A DNA stretch of 29,186 nucleotides. Origin: Geosiphon pyriformis (Eukaryota > Glomeromycota > Glomeromycetes > Archaeosporales > Geosiphonaceae). The DNA lies in NCBI GenBank assembly GCA_016748015.1, contig JAAOMT010000543.1, forward strand, positions 608,159 to 637,344, written 5' to 3'. The notes beneath the pieces were generated by a model, which was not told the DNA's origin, ran no database searches, and saw only the letters and a list, made by a program, of their open reading frames with translations. Below are positions 21,818 to 29,186 of this stretch, one piece after another (position 1 is the stretch's first letter; the number at the start of each line of letters is the position of its first letter). The position numbers were made by a program, and so were the translations under genes.

Positions 21818-24800
21818 GCAATTTGGTTTGGAAATTTGCAATGTGCAATATTTGAGGTATCAATGTTCTTGCTAAGTAAGCAGACATTGTTTGTTGGCAT
21901 GTAAGTTCTAGGAATATGGTTTCTTTTGTTACTAAAACAAAGTTGAAGTCCTCTGCTGGGCCATAGATTAAGGATAAGTTTGATGGAATTCAGATTTTTA
22001 CTTCTGGTTTGGATGTTGGTTATTTTAGTGCTGGTGTTGCTGTGATCATGAACAATTTTTTGGCTTGCCATGTTTCTAAGATTGATAAGATTCCTGGTCA
22101 GGTTGTCTCTGTGTGACTGTTGTTTAAAGGCAAGCTCTCAGTAACTGTGCTCGGTTTGTACACTGATGCTTTTTCTGGTGTTCATTTTGGTTAGGTGTTT
22201 GAGATTAATTCTATCATTGCCAAGGCTGTTAATACTAGCACTTTTATTGTATTGGATGAGGATTTCAATGAAAGCAGATCTGGGAGGAGTGTGAGTTACA
22301 GGTTTTGCTTGGGTCTGGGTCTGGTTAATTCTTTTACAGGCCATCATTTGGCTGGAGCACCTACATGATGCAATTCGAAAAGAGTTGAAAAGACTATTAA
22401 TTACATTTTAGTTGGTGAAAATCTGTTTTCTACTGTTGCTAAGCATTGTATTGGGCCTGTTTCTGAATTTTTTGATATGGATCACAGTATTGTTATGGTG
22501 TTGGTTGGTTTAGTTGGGCTCTTGAATGTTCGGTTAAATAGTTTGCGCAAGCAGACTAACAAAGATTGTTGGAAGTTCAGGATTAAGGATGCAGATATTG
22601 CCAAGTGGACTAAGTTTAAAGATTGTGTTTCAGCTAGGCTTTAGTTGGTCAGAGACTTCTTCTCTGATGCCAAAGCTGGTGGTGATTTGGATACTATGTG
22701 GGCAATTTTGGAAAAAGAAATGGTTGATTCAGCTGATAAGGTTTTCTTGAGACATTGGTTTAGTGAATTTCAGTGCTCTAGAAATAGGCATTCTTCAAAG
22801 TTCTTTGGGCTTGAATTGCTCATTGCCAAGATTGTTAGTAAGATTTGTTTTGGTAACATGCTTGGAATTGATTGTCTTGTAAGAAAATGGTCCACTTTAG
22901 ACAAAACCAAAGCTTGCGTTTTCTCTAATTTGGTCATCTTGAGTGGGGATAGTGTGGTTCTTTTCAAACACTTGTCATTAGTTTGCAAAGAGTATAGGAG
23001 ATCAAAAATGTTTGAGTCAAGGTTGGCTGAAGAGGTGTCTATTTGGAATGCTATAGACAAGTGCATGGAGAGTTTTGCTTCTAATAAAGATAGCATGATT
23101 AGAAGTGTTTTAAACTGGTCTTTTTGCAAGGTGGTCCTTGACCATTTGGTGGTTGATAGTAACTTGGTTTTGGAGCCCAAGGAGGTGAAATCTAAGGTGG
23201 ATGAAATCATGGTAGGATGGACAAGAGTGCACACTATATCTTTGTTGTTGCCTGATTACTGGATCTGCCAGTACATATCATTGAATTACGTAAGGAACAA
23301 GGCTTTTTCTGGTGTTATGAAGGAGATTGGTATGGAGGAGTTGCTTCTGGTGGTGGGTGATCTGCCTGATGGCAAAACCACTGGCCTGTCTAGTATTCCT
23401 AATGAACTATGAAAGCATAGTGGTGAGATGGCTTTGAGTTGTCTGTTGACTTTGCTGAATGCTTGCTTGTCTGCTGGCAGGGTGCCTGTTTCTTGGCAAA
23501 AGGCCTGAGTGTCAATGATTTCTAAGCCATATAATTGGGATGGTGTTTTCACAAACACACATCTTATTGCTCTGATTGAAACTGCCAGGAAGATTTTTTT
23601 TAAGGTTTTGTTTGATTGAATTTCATTTGTGTATAGTAAGTTTGGTGTTCTTTGTAGTAACAATTTTTTGGTATTGAAAGGCATGTCCATACAGTCTCCA
23701 GTATTTGCTGTTGGGGCAGTTGTGGAGAACACTCTCAAGAAGAATAGGAAACTTTGGTTGGTCCTGCAGGACATGCGAAAAGCATATGATTCTGTTGGGT
23801 GACATCATTTGAGGGCTAGCTTACAGAGAATTAAGATGTGTGACAAGTTCATCAAATTTTTTGGTAATATACACAAGAGTAGGTTCAATAAGGTGATGAC
23901 TGATTTTGGTCTTTCTGATGGATATTGTGTTTGCGATAATTTAGATCAAGGTGAAGTCTTCTCACTGCTTTTGTGGAGGATTTTTTACAATCCACTTCTA
24001 TGTGAGGTCAAGAGACATGAACAGTTTTTTGGGTACTAGATATGTTCCAAGTTTGTTTTGAAATTAGGTCGAATTGAAAGCAGTGGTAGATTGTCTTCTT
24101 ATTTTGCAGTTGGTGCTTTCATTGATGATATGATTTGGGTTGGGAACTGTCAAGCTGCTACTCAGAATATTTTGGACATTGCAAGTGAGTTTTTTGTTGT
24201 CAATAACATTTCCATCAACAATGAAAAAACCATGGCTATTCCAATCAATCTGAGTGTTAAAATTGCTTTTTTGAGTATTAGTGGTCTGCCTATTTTGATA
24301 GCCAAGAAGGGTGAAACTCATTGTTATCTGGGAATTTTTTTGTCTACTGAGGGACTTTCAAAGCCGAGTGTGGCCAAGACTTATTTTAATGTTCATTTTT
24401 TTGCTAATGTGGTTCTCAGAAAAGCTATTATTAATAAACAGTTTTTGTATTTGGTGTCAGTCATCTTGCAGCCTATTATCAGCTATCACACTCAGTTCAG
24501 TTTTGTTTTGTCAAATATTTGCTGCAAATGGGATGTGATATTGAGGAAGAGACTTAAGTCTAAGGCTGGTTTATCTCGTGACTTCTCTAGTGAGGCTCTG
24601 TGTCATCTGTCTTTATATGGTCTGAAGTTTTTTGAGCAGGTGCAGTCCAAAGAGAAGTTGGCTGCCTTAATTTCATTTTCCAATTTTTCTGAAGTGCTTG
24701 GCCAATTTTTTAAGCACAGATGTCTCAATTTGCAGGTTCTGAAGTGGTCTCCTTTGAACCCTTTGCAGTTTCTTGTTAAGTTGTGTGTTAATTCTGTGAA

Positions 24801-26505
24801 CAATTTTCTGGCTGGTGTGGTTAAAATTTTTTTGTGCAATGAGTTGTCTTTGTCAAATGGCTTGTCTAATGCATTTCGCAGTCCTGGTAGTTTTCTTGTA
24901 TCTTCTATTCTGAGAAGTTCTCTGCACTTCAATTCTGTTTATTTATTGATGCATTTTGGTGTGGTCTTTGGTAATAGATTGTTTGATAGGAAGGGACATG
25001 TTATGAGTTGGGTGACTTTTAGATGCTAAAAAAAATTGGATCCAAGGGGTCCTGTTTCTCACTGGTTTAGGGTTGTGTCTGATTTTTTTTGTAGTACTGG
25101 TGTCTTATTGGCCAGTTCTATGAGGTCTACTTGTGTTTCTGGTTTGAACATTCTGGATTCCAAGAATTTTTCTGTGATTCTTAGTGGGTTACATGAGATC
25201 TAGTCTGACTTGTTTGAGGTCTTTATGGATGGCTCATTAAAAAATTTTGGTCATATTGATGTTGCTGGTAGTACAGCTGTTTATTTTTCTGCTATAGATT
25301 TGAGTATTAATGTTAGAGTTTATAGTCTGTTGTCTTTTACTATGGCCAAACTGCAAGCCATTGCTTTGTCTTTGGAGTGTGTTCCGTCTTTTTGTACAGT
25401 GGTTGTGCATACTGCCAGTTAGGTAGCTATTGATGTATGTGTTTCTGAAATGTTGTTGTCTGTGCCTGATTTTTGCTCCTTTTGTTGGTTGGAAAGACAC
25501 CAGATTTTTAATTTGATTCATGAAAAGAATCTTTCTGTATGGTAGATTAAGATTAAGGGACATTCTGGAATTCTTGGCAATGTTAAGGCTGATGCTGCTG
25601 CTGGTGACACTGCTTTTTCTCATTTGTCTTTGCCTGTCAGTGTCCAGGAGCAATTTTTGGTAGCTGAAGGCACATCAGTGTTTAGCAATGCTCATCATTT
25701 TGTTTGGAATTTGTATAGATCTGTTTGTCATACATGATGGAAAGTAGAACCTGGCCATGATGTGATTCCTGAAGTGCTAATTAAGGCTGTAGATTGGGGT
25801 GCTACCACTAAAGTGTGGCATCCTGATTCGTAAATGCTTGTTGGTTTTACTAGTCAGAGGTTTTCCTGTCTTTGCACGTACCTGATAAAGGCTGTGCATT
25901 GATGGCTTCCTGTGGCAGTTAGAAAATGGTTATATGATAGGTCTTATCTTGGTGTGCTTTGCTTACTGTGTCATGAGGTGGAGTTACCAAATCATGTTTT
26001 CACATATTCTCATGATGTGAAGATTTGTGGGGAAGTTTTGGCTGTGGTATCTGCAGATTGGCTTTCCATGGTCAGTCCTCGTGGCTCATTGCCTTCTGCT
26101 GTTTTGCAATCTCTTGGTCAGTGTTCTGTAAATGTTAAATTATATTCAGTCTTGTGTAAGGGGTTTGTGCTGAGGGAATGGTATGCTGAAGCTGTGGGAA
26201 TTTTTGATAGTAAAAAGAAAACTGTCAGTGCTGTGGTTGGCTTTGTTGAGTGTTTAGTTAAGCTGCATCGCTTTAAGGCCTGGTTGGCGAGGTCAGTGTT
26301 TAGAGTGAGAATGGAGAAAGCTGGTTTGGTTGGGGATGACAGTTTGTTTTCAGGTTTGTCTCACTGCTTGGGTTTTTTGTTGTCCGATAAGGTGGTAAGA
26401 ATGCTTAGTATTGCTGGCTCTTTTGCTGTTAGTTTTGGTCATTGCAGGTCTTGTCTCTTTTTCTTTGGTTTGGATGGTAGTCTGTGTGTTAGTATTGGTG
26501 TGTAA
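21814..26505 (+). pseudogene. LINE ORF2 polyprotein (EN-RT-RNase H-zinc finger), 19 premature stops
   Basis: A single frame of 1,564 codons ends at TAA 26503-26505. An APE-type endonuclease lies at about 21814-22560 (TKTKL at 21931-21945, DEDFNE near 22255, DMDH near 22480). In TKTKL a Lys (21934-21936) sits where a catalytic Glu is expected. Reverse transcriptase follows at about 23390-24600: LIALIETARKI, LQDMRKAYDSV (motif A), LDQGEVFS, and FIDD at 24118-24129 with both Asp kept. RNase H lies at about 25205-25640: MDGS at 25225-25236, KLQAIALSLE, GHSG near 25558, KAD; the third acidic position appears lost (HTAS then stop). The C-terminal CX2CX7HX3C finger at 25960-26007 has its last Cys changed to Tyr. 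Stops: 9 TGA, 7 TAG, 3 TAA, first at 21853 and last at 25900. No frameshift was found. Confidence 0.92.
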
Positions 26506-26639
26506 TATTGCTTTGTCTGGCCTAAGTGGCTAGTCACATGTAGAAAATGCATGAGCTGCATTTAGTTTGAGTCTCTTAGTTTGGTTTTATGTACTAAATA
26601 GCAGTTGGGTTTTACTCATTAAAAGCATAATAAAAAAAA
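26506..26639 (+). other. LINE 3' untranslated region and poly-A end
   Basis: About 125 bases after the ORF2 stop end in an A run (26632-26641). The same tail is found decayed at 8173-8304 and as a fragment at 8375-8470. This shows it is a conserved part of the family, presumably recognised by the element's reverse transcriptase. Confidence 0.85.
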
Positions 26640-26652
26640 AATTATACAAGCT
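26640..26652. repeat. Target-site duplication, right copy
   Basis: AATTATACAAGCT, the partner of 19732-19744 with a C where the left copy has T. Its first two A residues are shared with the poly-A tail, so the exact left limit is ambiguous by a few bases. Confidence 0.85.
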
Positions 26653-27800
26653 TGAAATTTTGGTATTTAAAATTGTTAAAAAATTATGAATTAAATTAAA
26701 TATAAAGTTTATATTGTTAATAAATTGTTAAAAATTTTTTAATAATATAAATACTAATTTTGTTTAAGCTTTTTTAGATGTTAATACTAATTTTAATAAT
26801 ATTTATTTCATTTTATATGATGTATAAAAGTTATATTATAGATTTGTTATTTTTAAGTATATAAAAAACTTTATAATCAAAATAAATTACATTATTAAGA
26901 ATATTTTAAAGTATTTATTTTAAAAAATAGTTTTAAATTATTTGGTTGTAAAAAATAAGTTGATTTTAGTTTTTAGTAATATTAAATCTAAAGTAAACAT
27001 TATTATAAAAAAATAAACAAGAAAAAAACAGTTTTAAAAAATATTTTTAATTTGTAATAATATTAATACTTACTTCTTAATTATATAAACAATAATGCTT
27101 TTTTTAAAGTTATAAATACTATTGGTTTTAATTAAATATTTAATATAATCAAAAAGCTTTCTAATAGAAAAATTGCTAATTTGTTTGATATTTTTAATAA
27201 ACTTTAAATACATTGTAATAATTTAATATTATATATGGTTTAAATTTTTTTAATATTTATTTGGTCTGTAAATTAGTTTTTTAATCATAAAAAATATAAA
27301 TAAAATAAAGTTTTAATTAAAACTTTTTAGATAATTTTTTTCAAAATTTTTTTAAGCAAAATTTTTTTAATATATAACAAGTTTAATATTCTTTATAATA
27401 ATAATTTTTCTGTTTTCAAAGACATTACAATTAAGTTTTTGATTTTTGTTATTGGTTTTGTAATAGAAAATGCTTTAAAAAAAATTACAAACTTTAGTTG
27501 GTTTTATAGAATATGTAAAAATTTTATAATTCTATTAGAAAATTTTATTTAAGAAATAATTTATATAAAGTTAAGATATATAATAAGTTGATTTAATTTT
27601 TTAATGACATTTATAATAACAAAATTAATTAAATAATAACAGATTTTGGATTAACAAATAAGTATTAAGTACATAATAATTTAAACTAAGATAAAGTTTT
27701 TTTTTATTTTTATAAAAAAATTTTTAACCTTTTTTTATGTAAAATAAAGAAACAAAAAAATCTGTATATAGTCAAATCTAAAATAATTTATATTAAGATA
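26653..27800 (+). mobile_element. Decayed LINE copy 3, 3' half (linker and reverse transcriptase)
   Basis: This continues copy 3 beyond the nested insertion. The join reads GCTTGAAATTTTGGTATTTA, aligning base for base with GCTTGAATTGCTCATTGCCA at 22809-22828. Further matches are 26895-27000 to 23095-23200, 27455-27600 to 23710-23860 (RT motif A), and 27735-27790 to 24000-24050. Motif A reads L-stop-N-M-stop-K-F-Y-N where the younger copy has L-Q-D-M-R-K-A-Y-D. This is consistent with C-to-T (new stops) and G-to-A (Asp to Asn). Similarity fades near 27.8 kb, so the copy is 3'-truncated within the RT. Confidence 0.75.
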
Positions 27801-28027
27801 ACTCATAGTATTTTGAATTTACCAATTTGATAGTTAAAAAATTCTTATGTTTATAACTTATATCTATAATATCCAATAATTTATAACTTTTTACTATCAC
27901 TATAAGTTATTTTAAGTGCTAAATTTAGTTTAAATTTTGTTAATTTTAGTAAAATTACAGTAAAGCAAACCAATATTTCTATAATTAAAAATACTATATA
28001 ATAATATATTATTATTTATTTAACAGA
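27801..28027. other. AT-rich spacer, no gene
   Basis: A short AT-rich stretch between the end of LINE copy 3 and the minisatellite. No open frame or motif was recognised. Confidence 0.5.
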
Positions 28028-28637
28028 ATAATTATTAATTATGTAAATAATCAAATCAAAGTTTCAAATTATTCTAAGTTTTAAATTTTTATTAATTATG
28101 AATAATCAAGTCAGTTTTAAATTGTTTTAAGTTCTAAATTATTATTAATTATATAAGTAATTAAGTTAGAATTTCAAATTATTCTAAGTTTTAAATTATT
28201 ACTAATCTTATAAATAATTAAATTAAAGTTTTAAATTGTTTCAAGTTTTAAATTATTACTAATCTTATAAGTAATTAAGTCAAAGTTTCAAATTGTCTCA
28301 AATTCTAAATTATTATTAGTTGTATAAATAATTAAATTAAAGTTTTGAATTGTTCTAAGTTCTAAATTATCATCAATTATATAAGTAATTAAATCAAAGT
28401 TTCGAATTATTCTAAGTTCTAAATTATTATCAATTGTATAAGTAATCAAATTAAAGTTTTAAATTGTTCTAAGTTCTAAATTATTATTAATTATATAAGT
28501 AATCAAGTTAAGTTTCAATTTGTTTTAAGCTCTAAATTATTATTAATTGTGTAAATAATCAAATTAAAATTTTAAATTATTTTAAGTTTTAAATTATTAT
28601 TAATTGTGTGAATAATTAAGTCAGATTTTTGGATTAG
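28028..28637. repeat. 57-bp minisatellite with 114-bp higher-order unit
   Basis: Ten full units and one partial unit. The AAGTT-CTAAATT landmark recurs at 28076, 28129, 28186, 28243, 28300, 28357, 28414, 28471, 28527 and 28584. The interval is 57 bp, except one of 53 and one of 56. Odd units carry TTTC and even units TTTT after the AAAG/AGTT segment, without exception over ten units. This shows a two-unit parent period of 114 bp. The period is divisible by three, but all frames contain stops. Confidence 0.92.
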
Positions 28638-28672
28638 TTTTATTTAATCAGAATTTTAATTGTATTTTTTTT

Positions 28673-28709
28673 TGCTTTTTGATTCTATTATATCTAATAG
28701 CAAAAAGCA
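28673..28709. repeat. Hairpin with two perfect stem blocks
   Basis: TGCTTTTTG (28673-28681) pairs with CAAAAAGCA (28701-28709). CTATTA (28685-28690) pairs with TAATAG (28695-28700) around TATC. An unpaired ATT bulges on the left arm. Confidence 0.75.
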
Positions 28710-28832
28710 TGCTATCTTTTTAGCTTGTATTTTGCAAAGTTATAAAAATATTATACTTTATAATAAGTTTATAATATTTAATTAATATCATGTAAATAAT
28801 AAAACCAAATAAAAACTGCAAAACACTTTAAC

Positions 28833-28864
28833 AAAAACTGTTTTTTATATATAAAACAGTTTTT
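28833..28864. repeat. Perfect 12-bp inverted repeat
   Basis: AAAAACTGTTTT (28833-28844) and AAAACAGTTTTT (28853-28864) flank an 8-nt AT loop. Weaker pairing continues outward between CCAAATAAAAACT (28805-28817) and AGTTTTTAATTTTGG (28858-28872). Confidence 0.75.
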
Positions 28865-29186
28865 AATTTTGGCTTAGATTAAAGATAAACCAAATTTTTG
28901 TTTATAAGCAAATACAATATATAACTTAATTAGTAAATATATATCTATAGTATTTAATTTTAACTTTGATAAAACACTTATTATTTTTGTTTAAAAGACA
29001 AAATTATGTAAAATAATACTTACTAAAGATATAATTTGAGCTGTTAACATAAAATTCTATGATTAATTAGATATTCCAGAAAATAAATGCTAAAAACTAT
29101 CTAATGACTGATTTAAAAGCTTTAAAACTATGTTGAATCATATTCACTTTACTTTCATAATAATATATCATTAGATAATATTATAA

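Larger units (their letters stand above)
19745..26639 (+). mobile_element. Full-length two-ORF LINE, nonsense-mutated but indel-free
   Basis: A 6.9-kb non-LTR retrotransposon with leader, ORF1 (CCHC knuckle), ORF2 (APE-type endonuclease, reverse transcriptase, RNase H, C-terminal zinc finger), a 135-bp 3' UTR and a poly-A end. It is bounded by a 13-bp target-site duplication. Both ORFs stay in one frame from end to end; only substitutions break them. Composition is far richer in G and T than the surroundings, and CpG is visibly scarce while TG and CA are common. From memory the protein order and wording match LINEs abundant in Rhizophagus-type genomes; assignment to a named clade would need a tree. 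It is not autonomous now. Confidence 0.93.
28638..29186. other. AT-rich DNA to window end, no gene
   Basis: No gene was recognised. Two strong hairpins lie here (28673-28709 and 28833-28864) and the rest is featureless A/T. Its relation to the LINE family could not be established. Confidence 0.5.

Noticed and set aside
19969-25653. Many antisense and off-frame open frames of 60-160 codons across the younger LINE
   Set aside because: All are shadows of ORF1 or ORF2, whose motifs and single continuous frames explain the sequence.
21814-26505. Nuclear code change reading TGA (and TAG) as amino acids in the LINE
   Set aside because: TAA, TAG and TGA all interrupt the frame at sites that fit Trp, Gln and Arg alike. 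The natural ends of ORF1 and ORF2 use TGA and TAA. Ordinary nonsense mutation explains this better.
19732-26652. LTR retrotransposon interpretation of the 6.9-kb element
   Set aside because: There are no long terminal repeats, only a 13-bp duplication and a poly-A end. The domain order endonuclease-RT-RNase H is that of a LINE.
28028-28637. CRISPR array
   Set aside because: Units are contiguous 57-mers without unique spacers, in a eukaryotic-type AT-rich setting. It is a minisatellite.
28028-28637. Repeat protein with 19-residue units
   Set aside because: The period is divisible by three, but every frame contains stops in nearly all units. An ancient coding origin cannot be excluded or shown.

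Overview
The window looks like a transposon-dense, extremely AT-rich segment of a fungal nuclear genome. The best guess is an arbuscular mycorrhizal fungus (Glomeromycotina, Rhizophagus-like). This rests on three things: the type of non-LTR retrotransposon, which I recognise from memory only; an HRD-DFx protein-kinase-like gene of the kind expanded in that group; and islands of moderate GC content in a sea of A and T. No bacterial-type operons, rRNA or convincing tRNA genes are visible.

Layout. (1) 1-500: the minus strand carries an open reading frame that runs off the left edge (unknown product). (2) About 1.8-8.3 kb: a full-length-scale, + strand non-LTR retrotransposon (LINE) decayed almost to pure A/T. 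It was recognised by aligning it by eye to the much better preserved copy further right. Its zinc knuckle is intact, but its reverse transcriptase catalytic FIDD has become FINN. A short second 3' tail follows at 8.38-8.47 kb. (3) 8719-10638 (-): one continuous 640-codon frame for a coiled-coil plus kinase-like protein, broken by three nonsense codons. Its HRD motif reads HWD. All these defects are explicable by C-to-T changes. (4) 10.7-15.8 kb: decayed AT-rich DNA with a possible Ty3/Gypsy-like remnant. (5) 15.79-16.6 kb: a less decayed island with five 20-bp tandem units, a hairpin, a 65-bp duplicated unit and a tRNA-like box pair. (6) About 17-28 kb: a nested retrotransposon pair. A 6.9-kb LINE (19745-26639) is flanked by a 13-bp target-site duplication differing by one C/T. 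It lies in the same orientation inside an older, heavily decayed copy of its own family, whose two halves (about 17-19.74 kb and 26.65-27.8 kb) join in register across the insertion. (7) 28.03-28.64 kb: a 57-bp minisatellite with a clear 114-bp two-unit higher-order pattern. The rest to 29186 is AT-rich with hairpins.

How it fits together. The younger LINE keeps both reading frames free of indels: ORF1 with a CCHC knuckle, and ORF2 with endonuclease, reverse transcriptase, RNase H and a C-terminal zinc finger. The two are linked by an ATGA stop/start overlap. It carries 3 nonsense codons in ORF1 and 19 in ORF2, of types that single G:C-to-A:T transitions can make. The older copies show the same change carried nearly to completion. 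The window therefore records at least two stages of a repeat-directed or methylation-driven C-to-T process, with relative dates set by the nesting. Nothing here appears to encode an active element or a complete functional gene, except possibly the partial frame at the left edge.
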